Shown: positions 1 to 9,625, counted from the first letter of the stretch. The stretch: 64,000 nt of DNA from Kitasatospora sp. SUK 42 (GCF_015776785.2 NZ_LFMD02000002.1:770916-834915), one strand, 5' to 3'. A program made the numbers and translations. The notes: generated from the letters alone by a model not told the origin.

Positions 1-1905
1 GAAGGCGATGCCGATGCTGGCGGCGACGCCGAGTTCGACGCCGCCGATCCAGTACGGCTGGGAGAGCGCGACCCGCAGCCGTTCGGAGAGCTCCTGGACC
101 TGTAGGCGGCCGAGCGGGCCGCAGACCAGCGCGGCGAACTCGTCGCCGCCGAACCGGGCGACGGTGTCCCCGCAGCGCACGGCGGCCTGGAGCCGGCGGG
201 CGGCCTGCACCAGCAGTTCGTCGCCGACCTGGTGGCCGGCGCTGTCGTTGACCGCCTTGAAGCCGTCCAGGTCGATGAAGAGCACCGCGACCCCGGCCCC
301 CGCCTCGCCCTGCTGGCCGCGGGCGCCGAGGGCGGCGCGCAGCCGCTGGATGAACAGCGCCCGGTTGGGCAGGTCGGTGAGCGGGTCGTGGAAGGCGTTG
401 TGCTGCAACTGGGCCTGGAGCATGACGCGTTCGGTGACGTCCCGGCTGTTGAGCAGCAGGCCGTCACGGTGCCGGCTGACCGTGGACTCGACGTGCAGCC
501 ACTCGCCGCCGCCGGAGCTGATCCGGCACTCCACCCGGGCCGAGGGCTCGGCGGTGCCCGGCGCGCGGTGGGCGGCGAGCCGGACCCGCGCGAGGTAGCG
601 GCGGACCTCGGAGAGCACCCGGTCCACGTCCTCCGGGTGGACGAGGTCCAGCAGGTTGCCGCCGACCAGTTGTTCCGGGTCCCGCCCGTAGACGCCGAGC
701 GCGGCCGGGGACACGTACGAGAGCACGCCGTTGGCCCCGGCGATCATGATGACGTCGCTGGAACCCTGCACCAGTGAGCGGAAGTGCGCCTCCTTGTGGG
801 CGAGTTCCTGGGCCAGCGACAGGTTGTCGAGCAGCATCACGCCCTGCCTGAGGATCAGCGCCAGCCCGACGGTGCACGCGGCGGCGGCCACCACCCGGTC
901 CAACTGGAGCCCGCCGAGGGCGTTGTAGAGGATCCCCGCGGTGCACACCGCGGCCGCCGCGTACGGGGTGAGCGCGCTGAAGGTGGTGGCCACCCGGCGC
1001 CGCGGCAGCCCGCCGGCCGAGGGGTGCTCGCGCAGCGGACGGCGCCAGCGCGAGGACCACGGCGCCCAGGCGAGCAGCAGGCTGCCGGAGAACCAGCCGG
1101 CGTCCAGGAGTTCGCCCGAGTGGTAGCTGCTGCGCAGCTCCGCGGAGGTGAACAGGGCGTCGCACAGCACGGTGACGGCGAGCGCGAGCATCGCGGTGTG
1201 CACGGCCGCCCGGTTGCCGTCCCGGCCGCCGAAGCGCAGGCCCACCACCAGGCTGACCAGCAGGATGTCCAGCACCGGGTAGGCCAGGTTGAGGGCCAGC
1301 CGCAGCGGCGAGCCGTTCTCCCCCGCCGCGATCCGGCCGAGCGCCAGGCTCCAGCTCAGAGTGAACAGCGAGCCGGCGATCAGCCAGCCGTCGAGCAGCA
1401 GGCAGAGCCAGCCGGCCGCCGAGCGCGGGCGCTGGGCGAGCACCAGGACGCCGGTGATGGCGAGCGGGGCGAACATCAGGAAGGCGTACTCGGCGAGCGA
1501 GTCCTTCGGCAGCGGGGTGCGCACGACCAGCTCGTACCAGCCCCAGGTGCCGTTGCCGAAGGCGACCATGAGCGAGGAGAGGCCGAACAGCAGCCAGGCC
1601 GGGCGGGCGTGCCCGCCGACCGTGCAGCCGTACACCAGGCAGGACAGCGCGGCCGCGAGGGCGGCGGCGGCCAGGCCGAAGTCCCCCATGAAGACGGAGA
1701 GTTGGCGCGACCCCCAGCCGGTGGCGGCGCCCAGCGCGTAGGCCAGGCAGAGCCCGCCGAGGGCGAGACCGGGCAGCGTCCGGCTGTCTCTGAGTCGGCT
1801 CAGCGGGCCGCGCCGGGCGGGCGCGGGCAGGCCGGCGGTGGACGTGTCGACGGGCGCCGCGCCCGGGCGTCCGGCTCCGGGCAGCACGGTGTCGGTGGAG
1901 CTCAC
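1..1905 (-). CDS. Membrane PAS-GGDEF (c-di-GMP) signalling protein, 3' end outside window
   Basis: Putative diguanylate cyclase or bifunctional c-di-GMP enzyme. I chose the GTG at 1905 because a GGGGGAGAG ribosome binding site lies just upstream; 635 codons are visible before the left edge. A short proline/alanine-rich N-terminus is followed by about eight hydrophobic membrane segments (residues about 45-350). A PAS domain follows (about 370-480, with HPEDVDRVL) and then a GGDEF domain (from about 490) with LTDLPNRALF, DLDGFKAVND and an intact GGDEF signature near residue 585, so cyclase activity is plausible. Many homologues carry a C-terminal EAL domain, which would lie beyond the window. 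A second GGDEF-EAL gene sits 8 kb away. The domain call is seen in the sequence; the signal it senses is unknown. Confidence 0.88.
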   Translation of the reverse strand, partial: MSSTDTVLPGAGRPGAAPVDTSTAGLPAPARRGPLSRLRDSRTLPGLALGGLCLAYALGAATGWGSRQLSVFMGDFGLAAAALAAALSCLVYGCTVGGHARPAWLLFGLSSLMVAFGNGTWGWYELVVRTPLPKDSLAEYAFLMFAPLAITGVLVLAQRPRSAAGWLCLLLDGWLIAGSLFTLSWSLALGRIAAGENGSPLRLALNLAYPVLDILLVSLVVGLRFGGRDGNRAAVHTAMLALAVTVLCDALFTSAELRSSYHSGELLDAGWFSGSLLLAWAPWSSRWRRPLREHPSAGGLPRRRVATTFSALTPYAAAAVCTAGILYNALGGLQLDRVVAAAACTVGLALILRQGVMLLDNLSLAQELAHKEAHFRSLVQGSSDVIMIAGANGVLSYVSPAALGVYGRDPEQLVGGNLLDLVHPEDVDRVLSEVRRYLARVRLAAHRAPGTAEPSARVECRISSGGGEWLHVESTVSRHRDGLLLNSRDVTERVMLQAQLQHNAFHDPLTDLPNRALFIQRLRAALGARGQQGEAGAGVAVLFIDLDGFKAVNDSAGHQVGDELLVQAARRLQAAVRCGDTVARFGGDEFAALVCGPLGRLQVQELSERLRVALSQPYWIGGVELGVAASIGIAF

Positions 1906-2281
1906 TCGGTCTCTCCCCCTCCGGCCCGGGGCCTGGCGCCCCGGCCACGGGCCACCGGCAGCGCACCTCTCAGCCGTACGCGGCGGCCTGGCGCCCCGTC
2001 AGGACGGCGGCCCAGGGGGCGGGCGGCCTTCCGGTCACCGCACCACACCGATGTTCCCAAGCGGGACCCTACACCAGATCCGTCACTCAATGACACACAC
2101 ATTCAACTTAGAGTAATGGTCCCGGGGAGGGGAAATGCACCCGATTACACCGGATCGACCCGGTTGGTGGCGGCGCGCGGGCGGGGGCTCACGCAGCGCG
2201 CACGGGAGCACGCGGAGGCGCCCGTCCGCCGGGCCCGGACGGGCGCCACGGGGCCCGGTCCGGGGCCTGCGACCAGCGGAT
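1906..2281. other. Intergenic region between LuxR gene end and PAS-GGDEF gene start
   Basis: No gene is supported here. Both flanking genes run leftward. It holds the terminator of the LuxR gene (2217-2247) and presumably the promoter and leader of the PAS-GGDEF gene. An AT-richer patch at about 2045-2120 is the likeliest promoter location, but I cannot define convincing -35 and -10 boxes. Confidence 0.5.
2217..2247 (-). terminator. Hairpin terminator after the LuxR gene
   Basis: A perfect 12-bp inverted repeat (2217-2228 with 2236-2247, 7-nt loop) starts about 35 nt beyond the LuxR stop codon. There is no T-run, which is common for actinobacterial terminators. Confidence 0.6.
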
Positions 2282-5200
2282 TCAGCGGCCCGAGGGGGCC
2301 AGGTCCTCGGGGAACAGACGCAGCCGGTGGGCCAGCGCGGCCGCCTCGCCCCGGCCGCCGACCGCGAGCTTGCCCAGGATGTTGGACACGTGCACGCTTG
2401 CGGTCTTCGGAGAGATGTACAGCTCCTCGGCGATCTGCCGGTTGGTCCAGCCGCGCGCGAGCAGCCGCAGCACGTCCCGCTCGCGGGGCGTGAGACTGAA
2501 GGAGTCCCCGGTTGCTGCCGGGGCCGGCGCCGCCTTGGCGGCCGTCCGTTCGGCCGGGGCGAGGCTCAGCCCGGCCCGCTCGGCCAGCGCGGTGATCTGT
2601 GCCCCGAGCGGCCGGTCACCCCGGGCTGTCGCCAGTTCGGCCGCCTCGCGCAGCAGTTCGGCCGCCGCCTCACGCCGCCCGGCCAGCACCTCGGCCTCAC
2701 CGGCGCGCAGCAGCACGAGCGCCAGCGGATACGGCAGGCCGGTCGGCCGCAGCGCGGTGACCGCCGCCGCCCACTGCTCCGGTGTGTCGGCCGCCTCGGC
2801 GCGGGCCAGTTCGGCCTCCAGCAGCCGGGCCCAGCCGTGGTGCAGCGGCACCCGGGGCCGCAGTTCGGCGGCCGCCGCGGCGATCGCGGCCAGCGCCTCG
2901 GCCCGGCCCGCCTCGGTCTGCGGCAGGCCCCGGTTGTCCGCCTCCACCCCGGCGGCCTCCACCAGCAGCGGGTAGACGTCCGACTCCTTGCCGAGCCGCC
3001 CCTCCTCCGCGAGCGCGGCGAGCAGTTCGGCCCGGGCCTCCAGCGGCCGCCCGCCGCACGCGGCGACCCGTACGGCCAGCCGGCTGATCGGCATGCTGTG
3101 CTGGACCTGGCCGGCCCGGTTGGCCGCCCGGGCCTGCGCCAGCATGGTCGCGGCGGTGGGCAGGTCGCCCCGGAGCAGGGCGAGGTCGCCGCGCATCCGG
3201 TCCAGGAACTCCGCGTGGGTGCCGCCCAGACTGGTCAGCTCGTCGGCGGCGAGCACCTCGGCGGCCTCCCGCACCCGCCCGAGGTCGGCGAGCGCCTCGA
3301 CCAGGTTGCCGGTCAGGATGCTGCCGATGTTGCGCAGCAGGCCGTTGCCGTCGGCGAACTCCAGTCCCTCCCGGGCCAGTCGGACGGCCTCCTCGGTCCG
3401 GCCCAGCCCGCGCTGCATGCTGGACAGGTTGTTGATGCCGCGCAGCAGGAGGTCCGGCACGCCCAGCCGGCGGGCCCGCTCGACCGCGCCGGCCAGCTCG
3501 GCCAACCCGCCCTCGGCGTCGCCCTGCACGTCGTAGCGCAGGTCGCCGAGGGTCATCCGGGCGTGCACCTCGACCGAGTGCGCGCCGACCTGCTCGGCGA
3601 TCCGGATCGCCCGCTCGGCCAGGTCGACGTGCTCCGGCCCCGGGCTCTTGAGCATCGCGACCCCTGCGGCCAGCGCGAAGACCTCGGCCTGGACGGCGGA
3701 CGGCGGCAGGTGCTCCACCAGCCGGTGGGCGTGGGCGATCTCCTCGTCGTCCCCGGAGCGGCGCAGATTGCCCAGCAGCCGGGCCCGGTTGATCCGGAAC
3801 CAGGCCGCGCGCACCGGGTGCTCCGCCTCGTCGACCAGCCGCAGCCCGCGCTTGGCCAGGCTCAGCCCCCGCTCGCGGTCGCCGCAGCGCCGGGCCGCGA
3901 CCACCGCCTCGGCCAGCACGTCGACCAGCTGGATCCGGTCGCGGTCCGCGTCGGCGGGGCTGTGGTCGCGGGCGCCGGGCGGGTAGGTCTCGGCCCAGTC
4001 GTACGGGCGCAGGGTGTGCGCCAGCACGTCCTCGGAGACCATGTCCCACAGCTCCAGGGCGCGTTCCAGCATGCCGAGCTGTTCGGCGAAGGCGTTGCGG
4101 CGGCGGGCCTCCCGGGCGGCGTCCAGGGCGGTCGGCAGGGCGCGGGCCGGATCGTGCGCGTGGTACCAGTAGTTGGCCAGCCGGGCGGGCAGCGCGTCGG
4201 AGGAGACGAGGTGCGGCTGGGCCTCCACGGCGAGCGCGAACTTGCGGTTGATCCGGTGCCGTTCGCCGGGCAGCAGGTCGTCCGAGACCGCCTCGCGCAC
4301 CAGTGCGTGCCGGAACCGGTAGCCCTCGCCCTCGCTGTCCGGGCGCAGGATGTTGGCGCCGACGGCCGCCCGCAGCGCCTCGATCAGCGACTCCTCGTCC
4401 TCGTTCAGGACGGCGGCCAGCAGGGCGTGTTCGACGTACGAGCCGCCCTCGGCGGCGATCCGCACCACCCGCTGGGCCTCCTCGTCCAGGCCCTCGACCC
4501 GCACCAGCAGGATGTCCCGCAGCGAGTCGGTCAGCCCGGCGCCGCAGCCGTCCTGGAAGGCGGTGGCCAGCTCCTCGACGAAGAACGGGTTGCCCTCCGA
4601 GCGGCGGTGGATGCGGTCCACCAGCTGGCGGTCGGGGACGGCGGTGCCGAGGATGCCGGCCAGCTGGGCGGCGACCTCCCGGCGGACGAACCGCTCCAGC
4701 TCCAGCCGCTGGACGGTGCGCAGCCGTTCCAGCTCGGCCAGGAAGGGACGCAGCGGGTGACGGCGGTGCAGGTCGTCGGTGCGGTAGGTGGCGACCAGCA
4801 GCACCCGGGAGCGGTGCAGGGTGCGCACCAGGAAGGCCAGCAGCTCGCGGGTGGAGCGGTCGGACCAGTGCAGGTCCTCGACGGCGAGGACGAGGGTACG
4901 CTCCGCGCCGAGCCGTTCGAACAACCTCGCGGTGTGCTCGAACAGCCGGGCCCGGCCGTACTCGTCGTTGGGTTCGCCGTCCGCCTCGCCGAACTCGGGG
5001 AGCAGTCGGGCGAGATGGCCCTCGCTGCCGGCCGCGGCGGCCTCCAGTTCGGCGCCCAGCGCGCGGTACAGCCGGCGCAGCGCGGCGGCCAACGGCGCGT
5101 ACGGCAGGCCCTCGGCACCGACCTCCGGACAGCCGCCCAGGGAGATGACCGCTCCCCCGTCGGCGGCCCGCTGCAGGAACTCCTCCAGCAGCCGGGTCTT

Positions 5201-5344
5201 GCCGACGCCCGCCTCACCGCCGATCAGGACGGCCTGCGGGCTGCCGGTGCCGGCCCTGCGCAGCGCGTCGGTCAGTTCGGTGATCTCGCTGCCGCGGCCG
5301 ACGAAGACGGGACTGACCGATATCTGCTGCATGGAGGCGAGCAT
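2282..5344 (-). CDS. Large ATP-binding LuxR-family regulator (LAL type)
   Basis: About 1020 residues with the STAND/LAL layout. An N-terminal AAA-type ATPase has a Walker A GGEAGVGKT at about residues 42-50 and a Walker B LVLAVEDLHW at about 151-160. A long helical TPR-like middle region follows, then a C-terminal LuxR helix-turn-helix (about 950-1015; LTPRERDVLRLLARG, NRQIAEELYISPKTASVH). It is probably a ligand- and ATP-gated transcription activator. The start is uncertain: ATG 5344 and ATG 5332 both lie downstream of a strong hairpin and have no clear ribosome binding site. An in-frame ATG at 5473 overlaps the stop codon of the upstream 52-codon gene, but would force translation through the hairpin. 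I prefer 5344. The target genes are unknown. Confidence 0.85.
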   Translation of the reverse strand: MLASMQQISVSPVFVGRGSEITELTDALRRAGTGSPQAVLIGGEAGVGKTRLLEEFLQRAADGGAVISLGGCPEVGAEGLPYAPLAAALRRLYRALGAELEAAAAGSEGHLARLLPEFGEADGEPNDEYGRARLFEHTARLFERLGAERTLVLAVEDLHWSDRSTRELLAFLVRTLHRSRVLLVATYRTDDLHRRHPLRPFLAELERLRTVQRLELERFVRREVAAQLAGILGTAVPDRQLVDRIHRRSEGNPFFVEELATAFQDGCGAGLTDSLRDILLVRVEGLDEEAQRVVRIAAEGGSYVEHALLAAVLNEDEESLIEALRAAVGANILRPDSEGEGYRFRHALVREAVSDDLLPGERHRINRKFALAVEAQPHLVSSDALPARLANYWYHAHDPARALPTALDAAREARRRNAFAEQLGMLERALELWDMVSEDVLAHTLRPYDWAETYPPGARDHSPADADRDRIQLVDVLAEAVVAARRCGDRERGLSLAKRGLRLVDEAEHPVRAAWFRINRARLLGNLRRSGDDEEIAHAHRLVEHLPPSAVQAEVFALAAGVAMLKSPGPEHVDLAERAIRIAEQVGAHSVEVHARMTLGDLRYDVQGDAEGGLAELAGAVERARRLGVPDLLLRGINNLSSMQRGLGRTEEAVRLAREGLEFADGNGLLRNIGSILTGNLVEALADLGRVREAAEVLAADELTSLGGTHAEFLDRMRGDLALLRGDLPTAATMLAQARAANRAGQVQHSMPISRLAVRVAACGGRPLEARAELLAALAEEGRLGKESDVYPLLVEAAGVEADNRGLPQTEAGRAEALAAIAAAAAELRPRVPLHHGWARLLEAELARAEAADTPEQWAAAVTALRPTGLPYPLALVLLRAGEAEVLAGRREAAAELLREAAELATARGDRPLGAQITALAERAGLSLAPAERTAAKAAPAPAATGDSFSLTPRERDVLRLLARGWTNRQIAEELYISPKTASVHVSNILGKLAVGGRGEAAALAHRLRLFPEDLAPSGR

Positions 5345-5395
5345 GCCATAGCGGGAGGCGGCGGAGAGAGGGGTTATCTCGCCCGGCGAACGCCC

Positions 5396-5432
5396 GGAGG
5401 GGGAGGCGCCTTCACGCGGCGCCTCCCCCTCC
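5396..5432 (-). terminator. Strong hairpin between the 52-aa gene and the LuxR gene
   Basis: Perfect 15-bp inverted repeat (5396-5410 with 5418-5432) with a 7-nt loop. It lies 35 nt past the stop of the small upstream gene and 52 nt before the preferred LuxR start, so it may end the small transcript or attenuate LuxR expression. A second 7-bp hairpin sits at about 5443-5462. Confidence 0.6.
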
Positions 5433-5466
5433 TGAGCCTGCTCGGCACCACTCGGGTGCCGGTCCG

Positions 5467-5625
5467 TCAGCATTCGCGCTGCTTCGCGGGACGCCGCTGG
5501 AAGCGGGCGGCCACCGGACGCTGCCACAGGCGGCGCGCTTCCTTGGCCTCGCGCACCAGGCGCTCGTGTTCGGCGCGGACGGCAAGCTCGTGGGCCTGCT
5601 GCTGGAGGATCTCGTACTCGATCAC
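5467..5625 (-). CDS. Small charged hypothetical protein (52 aa)
   Basis: Function unknown. The GTG start at 5625 is supported by an AGGGGAG site 5 nt upstream. The product begins with an acidic/hydrophobic stretch (IEYEILQQQAHELAVRAE) that should form one amphipathic helix, and ends in a strongly basic tail with VAARFQRRPAKQREC. Such small basic proteins are common in Streptomyces and are usually left as hypothetical. Its leader carries a perfect 8-bp hairpin at 5697-5718, and the gatB terminator lies further upstream, so it probably has its own promoter. The stop codon overlaps an alternative ATG of the LuxR gene, which could mean coupling. Confidence 0.65.
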   Translation of the reverse strand: MIEYEILQQQAHELAVRAEHERLVREAKEARRLWQRPVAARFQRRPAKQREC

Positions 5626-5732
5626 TTCGACTCCCCTGATGGGTTCCGCTCTGTTTCCCTGACGAGTAAGAGCTTCCTCTCCCAGAGGGGGTGGCCACAT
5701 CGGGAGCGTGCCCGATGTTTCGAAGGCCGGAC

Positions 5733-5843
5733 GCCTTAGATGAGGCGCCGAAAAAGGTTTAAGGCCCTGCCTCACCTAGTTCTAGAGGTGAGACAGGGCC
5801 TTAGGCCTTACTTAGGAGGCCTTAGACGCCTTAGGCGCCTTAG
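5733..5843. repeat. GCCTTAG short repeats around the gatB terminator
   Basis: GCCTTAG occurs at 5733, 5798, 5819, 5828 and 5837. The last three copies are in a 9-nt tandem period, and a further GCCTTA is at 5805. The block lies between the gatB stop and the next gene and overlaps the gatB terminator hairpin. Confidence 0.7.
5761..5802 (-). terminator. Intrinsic terminator of the gatCAB operon
   Basis: Hairpin with arms 5761-5776 and 5787-5802 (9 bp, one mismatch, then 6 bp) and a 10-nt loop. On the minus strand it is followed by a CCTTTTT run, an unusually classical intrinsic terminator for this genome. It ends about 60 nt after the gatB stop. Confidence 0.8.
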
Positions 5844-5860
5844 GAAGGCGGGGTTGACGC

Positions 5861-7366
5861 CTAGGCAGCACCCAGCTTCTCCAGGATCAGATCCTTCACG
5901 CGGGCGGCGTCCGCCTGGCCGCGGGTGGCCTTCATGACCGCACCGACCAGCGCGCCCACCGCGGCGATCTTGCCGTCGCGGATCTTGGCGGCGATCGCCT
6001 CGTTCTCGGCGATGGCCTGGTCGACGGCGGCCCCCAGCGCGGAGTCGTCGGAGACCACGGCCAGGCCGCGCTTCTCGACGACCTCGTCCGGCTCGCCCTC
6101 GCCGGCCAGCACGGCCTCGATGACCTGGCGGGCCAGCTTGTCGTTCAGCTTGCCCTCGGCGACCAGCGCGGCGACCCGGGCGACCTGCGCCGGGGTGATC
6201 GGCTGCTCGCTCAGCTCGGTGCCGGTCTCGTTGGCGCGGCGGGCCAGCTCGCCCATCCACCACTTGCGGGCCTGGTCGGCCGGGGCACCGGCCGCGATGG
6301 TCTCCTGGATCGGCTCCACCGCACCGGCGTTGAGCACGGCCTGCATGTCCTTGTCGGACAGGCCCCACTCGGCCTGCAGCCGGGCGCGGCGCACCCGCGG
6401 CAGCTCCGGCAGCCCGGCGCGCAGCTCCTCGACCCACTCGCGGGCCGGGGCGACCGGCACCAGGTCCGGCTCCGGGAAGTAGCGGTAGTCCTCGGCGTTG
6501 TCCTTGATCCGGCCCGAGGTGGTGGTGCCGTCCTCCTCGTGGAAGTGACGGGTCTCCTGGATGATGGTGCCGCCGTCGGTCAGTACGGTGGCGTGCCGCT
6601 GGATCTCGAAGCGGGCGGCCCGCTCCACGCTGCGCAGCGAGTTGACGTTCTTCGTCTCCGAGCGGGTGCCGAAGGTCTCGGTGCCGTTGGGGCGCAGCGA
6701 CAGGTTGACGTCACAGCGCATCTGGCCCTTGTCCATCCGGGCCTCGGAGACGCCCAGCGCCTTGATCAGCTCGCGCAGCTCGGCGACGTACGCCTTGGCG
6801 ACCTCGGGGGCGCGCTCGCCGGCGCCGACGATCGGCTTGGTGACGATCTCGATCAGCGGGATGCCGGCCCGGTTGTAGTCGAGCAGCGAGTGGGTGGCGC
6901 CGTGGATGCGACCGGTGGCGCCGCCGACGTGGCTGGACTTGCCGGTGTCCTCCTCCATGTGGGCGCGCTCGATCTCCACCCGGAAGGTCGAGCCGTCCTC
7001 CAGCTGCACGTCGAGGTAGCCGTTGAAGGCGATCGGCTCGTCGTACTGCGAGGTCTGGAAGTTCTTGGGCATGTCCGGGTAGAAGTAGTTCTTCCGCGCG
7101 AACCGGCACCACTCGGCGATCTCGCAGTTGAGGGCCAGGCCGATCTTGACGGCCGACTCCACGCCCACCGCGTTGACCACCGGCAGCGAGCCCGGCAGGC
7201 CCAGGCAGGTCGGGCAGGTCTGGCTGTTCGGCTCGGCGCCCAGCTCGGTCGAGCACCCGCAGAACATCTTGGTCTTGGTGCCCAGCTCGACGTGGACCTC
7301 AAGGCCCATCACCGGGTCGTACGACGCGAGAGCGTCCTCGTAGGAGACCAGGTTCATGACGCTCAC
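5861..7366 (-). CDS. gatB: Asp-tRNA(Asn)/Glu-tRNA(Gln) amidotransferase subunit B
   Basis: 501 residues. GatB binds mischarged Glu-tRNA(Gln) or Asp-tRNA(Asn) and phosphorylates the misacylated residue, which GatAC then amidates. The N-terminal catalytic domain shows [18 protein letters not shown] and [14 protein letters not shown] with the zinc-type cysteines, then [14 protein letters not shown] and [11 protein letters not shown]. The C-terminal YqeY-like tail domain spans about residues 340-500. I chose the GTG at 7366, 4 nt after AAGGGA, because it gives an N-terminus [13 protein letters not shown] that fits the family; the ATG at 7357 is an alternative. It is the last gene of the gatC-gatA-small ORF-gatB operon, 73 nt after the small gene, and is followed by a T-tailed terminator. 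Confidence 0.97.
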   Translation of the reverse strand: MSVMNLVSYEDALASYDPVMGLEVHVELGTKTKMFCGCSTELGAEPNSQTCPTCLGLPGSLPVVNAVGVESAVKIGLALNCEIAEWCRFARKNYFYPDMPKNFQTSQYDEPIAFNGYLDVQLEDGSTFRVEIERAHMEEDTGKSSHVGGATGRIHGATHSLLDYNRAGIPLIEIVTKPIVGAGERAPEVAKAYVAELRELIKALGVSEARMDKGQMRCDVNLSLRPNGTETFGTRSETKNVNSLRSVERAARFEIQRHATVLTDGGTIIQETRHFHEEDGTTTSGRIKDNAEDYRYFPEPDLVPVAPAREWVEELRAGLPELPRVRRARLQAEWGLSDKDMQAVLNAGAVEPIQETIAAGAPADQARKWWMGELARRANETGTELSEQPITPAQVARVAALVAEGKLNDKLARQVIEAVLAGEGEPDEVVEKRGLAVVSDDSALGAAVDQAIAENEAIAAKIRDGKIAAVGALVGAVMKATRGQADAARVKDLILEKLGAA

Positions 7367-7439
7367 AGCGTCCCTTCTCACGTAAAGACTTGGGAGGTAC
7401 GGGCCCGGCCGCCGCTCGCGCGGGGCCGGGCCAGGGCGC

Positions 7440-7700
7440 TCAGCCCAGCAGCACGTCGTCGGAGCCGAGCTGGCGCAGCTCGCGCACCAGCAGGGCGGTG
7501 CCGGTGATCAGCGCGGCGGCGCCGATCAGGGCGTTGACGAGCTTGAGGGTGTCGCTCTCCTCGCGGGCCTTGCGGACGTCCTTGGCGATGGAGACCGCGC
7601 CGAACGCGCTGGTGCCGATGGACAGCCAGAGACCGGGCTTGGAGTGCTTCCACCCCTTCAGCGAGACTGCTTCGGCCTTGGCCTTCTCGATCCTGCTCAC
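7440..7700 (-). CDS. Small two-TM hypothetical protein inside the gatCAB operon
   Basis: 86 residues. The GTG at 7700 overlaps the gatA stop codon (GTGA, 4-nt overlap) with a GGAGGAGG site upstream, so it is translationally coupled to gatA. A basic N-terminus ([20 protein letters not shown]) precedes two hydrophobic segments: about residues 24-40 ([17 protein letters not shown]) and about 56-73 ([18 protein letters not shown]). The stretch between them is charged. It therefore looks like a small inner-membrane hairpin protein. I do not recognise a family and infer no function beyond co-expression with the tRNA amidotransferase. Confidence 0.75.
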   Translation of the reverse strand: MSRIEKAKAEAVSLKGWKHSKPGLWLSIGTSAFGAVSIAKDVRKAREESDTLKLVNALIGAAALITGTALLVRELRQLGSDDVLLG

Positions 7701-9205
7701 AGTGCCGGTACCTCCTCCAGCAGGGTGTGCCCCCACTTTTCGTTGAGTGCGGCCTCGACGGCGCCGCCCACGCGGTACAGGCGGTCGTCCGCCATCGCGG
7801 GTGCGATGATCTGCAGGCCGACCGGGAGATTGTCCTCCGGAGCCAGACCCACCGGCAGCGACATCGCCGCGTTGCCCGCCAGGTTGGACGGAATCGTGCA
7901 CAGATCGGCCAGGTACATCGCCATCGGGTCGTCGGCGCGCTCGCCGATCGGGAAGGCGGTGGTCGGCGTGGTCGGCGAGACCAGCACGTCCACCCCGGCG
8001 AAGGCCGTGTCGAAGTCGCGCGAGATGAGCGTGCGGACCTTCTGGGCCGAGCCGTAGTAGGCGTCGTAGTAGCCCGAGGAGAGGGCGTAGGTGCCCAGGA
8101 TGATGCGGCGCTTGACCTCGTCGCCGAAGCCGGCCTCGCGGGTCAGCGCGGTGACCTCCTCGGCCGAGCGCGAGCCGTTGTCGCCGACCCGAAGGCCGTA
8201 GCGCATCGCGTCGAAGCGGGCCAGGTTGGAGGAGCACTCGCTGGGCGCGATCAGGTAGTACGCGGGCAGCGCCAGGGTGAAGGACGGGCAGGAGACCTCG
8301 ACGACCTCGGCGCCCAGCTCGCGCAGCAGCTCCACCGACTCGTTGAAGCGCTGCATCACGCCGGCCTGGTAGCCCTCGCCGGCGAACTCCTTGACGACGC
8401 CGATCCGCATGCCGCGGATGTCGCGCATCTTCGCGGCCTCGACCACGGCCGGGACGGGCGCGTCGATCGAGGTGGAGTCCAGCGGGTCGTGCCCGGCGAT
8501 GGCCTCGTGCAGCAGCGCCGCGTCCAGCACGGTGCGGGCGCACGGGCCGCCCTGGTCGAGCGAGGACGAGAACGCGACCAGGCCGTAGCGGGACACCGAG
8601 CCGTAGGTCGGCTTGACGCCGACGGTGCCGGTGACGGCGCCGGGCTGGCGGATCGAGCCGCCGGTGTCGGTGCCGATCGCCAGCGGGGCCTCGAAGGCGG
8701 CCAGCGCGGCGGCCGAACCGCCGCCGGAGCCGCCCGGGATGCGGGTGAGGTCCCACGGGTTGCCGGTCGGGCCGTAGGCGGAGTTCTCGGTGGAGGAGCC
8801 CATCGCGAACTCGTCCATGTTGGTCTTGCCGAGGATGACCACGCCGGCGTCCTTGAGACGCGTGGTCAGGGTGGCGTCGTACGGCGGGATCCAGCCTTCG
8901 AGCATCTTGGACCCACAGGTGGTCGGGATGCCCTTGGTGGTGAAGACGTCCTTCAGCGCGAGCGGGACACCGGCCAGCGGGCCCAGCTCCTCGCCCTTGG
9001 CGCGCTTCTCGTCGACGGCCTTGGCGGCGTTCAGCGCGCCCTCGGTGTCGACGTGCAGGAAGGCGTTGACCTTCTTGTCGACGGCCTCGATGCGGTCCAG
9101 GTGCGCCTGCGCGACCTCGACGGCGGAGACCTCGCCCTTGGCGATGGCGCTCGCGGTCTCGGCGGCGCCCCACTTGATGATGGGAGTACGGATCAGGTCG
9201 GTCAT
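7697..9205 (-). CDS. gatA: Asp-tRNA(Asn)/Glu-tRNA(Gln) amidotransferase subunit A
   Basis: 502 residues, amidase-signature family. GatA hydrolyses glutamine and passes ammonia to GatB. The Ser-cisSer-Lys triad can be placed by eye: Lys85 (LALKDVF), Ser160 (in [11 protein letters not shown]) and the nucleophile Ser184 (in [11 protein letters not shown]). The spacing equals that of characterised GatA proteins. The start has GGGGAGGA 9 nt upstream, next to the gatC stop. The gene lies 5 nt after gatC, and its stop overlaps the start of the small membrane-protein gene. Confidence 0.97.
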   Translation of the reverse strand: MTDLIRTPIIKWGAAETASAIAKGEVSAVEVAQAHLDRIEAVDKKVNAFLHVDTEGALNAAKAVDEKRAKGEELGPLAGVPLALKDVFTTKGIPTTCGSKMLEGWIPPYDATLTTRLKDAGVVILGKTNMDEFAMGSSTENSAYGPTGNPWDLTRIPGGSGGGSAAALAAFEAPLAIGTDTGGSIRQPGAVTGTVGVKPTYGSVSRYGLVAFSSSLDQGGPCARTVLDAALLHEAIAGHDPLDSTSIDAPVPAVVEAAKMRDIRGMRIGVVKEFAGEGYQAGVMQRFNESVELLRELGAEVVEVSCPSFTLALPAYYLIAPSECSSNLARFDAMRYGLRVGDNGSRSAEEVTALTREAGFGDEVKRRIILGTYALSSGYYDAYYGSAQKVRTLISRDFDTAFAGVDVLVSPTTPTTAFPIGERADDPMAMYLADLCTIPSNLAGNAAMSLPVGLAPEDNLPVGLQIIAPAMADDRLYRVGGAVEAALNEKWGHTLLEEVPAL

Positions 9206-9210
9206 CTCGG

Positions 9211-9507
9211 TCAGTCCTCCCCGAGGATCTGCGGCACACGGAAACGCTGCTCCTCGGCGGCGGGGGCGCCGGACAGCGCCTGCTCCGGGGTGAGCGACGG
9301 CCGCACCTCGTCCGCGCGCATGACGTTGGTCAGCGGCAGCGGGTGGGAGGTCGGCGGGACGTCCTGTCCGGCGACCTCGGAAACGCGGGCGACCGCGCCG
9401 ATGATCACGTCGAGCTGCTCGGCGAAGTGGTCCAGCTCTTCGGGCTTCAGCTCAAGACGCGACAGCCGGGCGAGGTGGGCGACCTCCTCGCGCGTGATGC
9501 CAGGCAT
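9211..9507 (-). CDS. gatC: Asp-tRNA(Asn)/Glu-tRNA(Gln) amidotransferase subunit C
   Basis: 98 residues, the normal GatC length. It begins with the family hallmark [20 protein letters not shown], and the C-terminal part (LRADEV-like [15 protein letters not shown], then [11 protein letters not shown]) matches the segment that wraps round GatA and stabilises the complex. I chose the ATG at 9507 with a weak TGAGGA site; longer in-frame upstream extensions are low-complexity and not supported. It is the first gene of the operon. Confidence 0.95.
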   Translation of the reverse strand: MPGITREEVAHLARLSRLELKPEELDHFAEQLDVIIGAVARVSEVAGQDVPPTSHPLPLTNVMRADEVRPSLTPEQALSGAPAAEEQRFRVPQILGED

Positions 9508-9619
9508 GCAGCGATCCTCAGGGTGAGTTCTGGTGAGGCCCGACGCCGCCTGCCGGCGGTTCCGGGCCCGGGCAGGAGCGGCCGGGTTCGGCGCTCCGTC
9601 CTCGTGGTCTTTGAACCCC

Positions 9620-9625
9620 ATCCTA
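9620..9625 (-). promoter_or_regulatory. Possible -10 element upstream of gatC
   Basis: TAGGAT on the minus strand fits the actinobacterial TANNNT -10 and lies about 115 nt before gatC, inside a short palindrome (CCCCATCCTATGGGG). No well-spaced -35 box was found, so this is only a candidate. Confidence 0.25.

Noticed and set aside
2135..5662. A 1175-codon open frame on the plus strand opposite the LuxR gene
   Set aside because: It is the antisense of a clear LAL regulator, has Gln/Arg/Gly-rich composition without domains, and arises from third-position GC bias.
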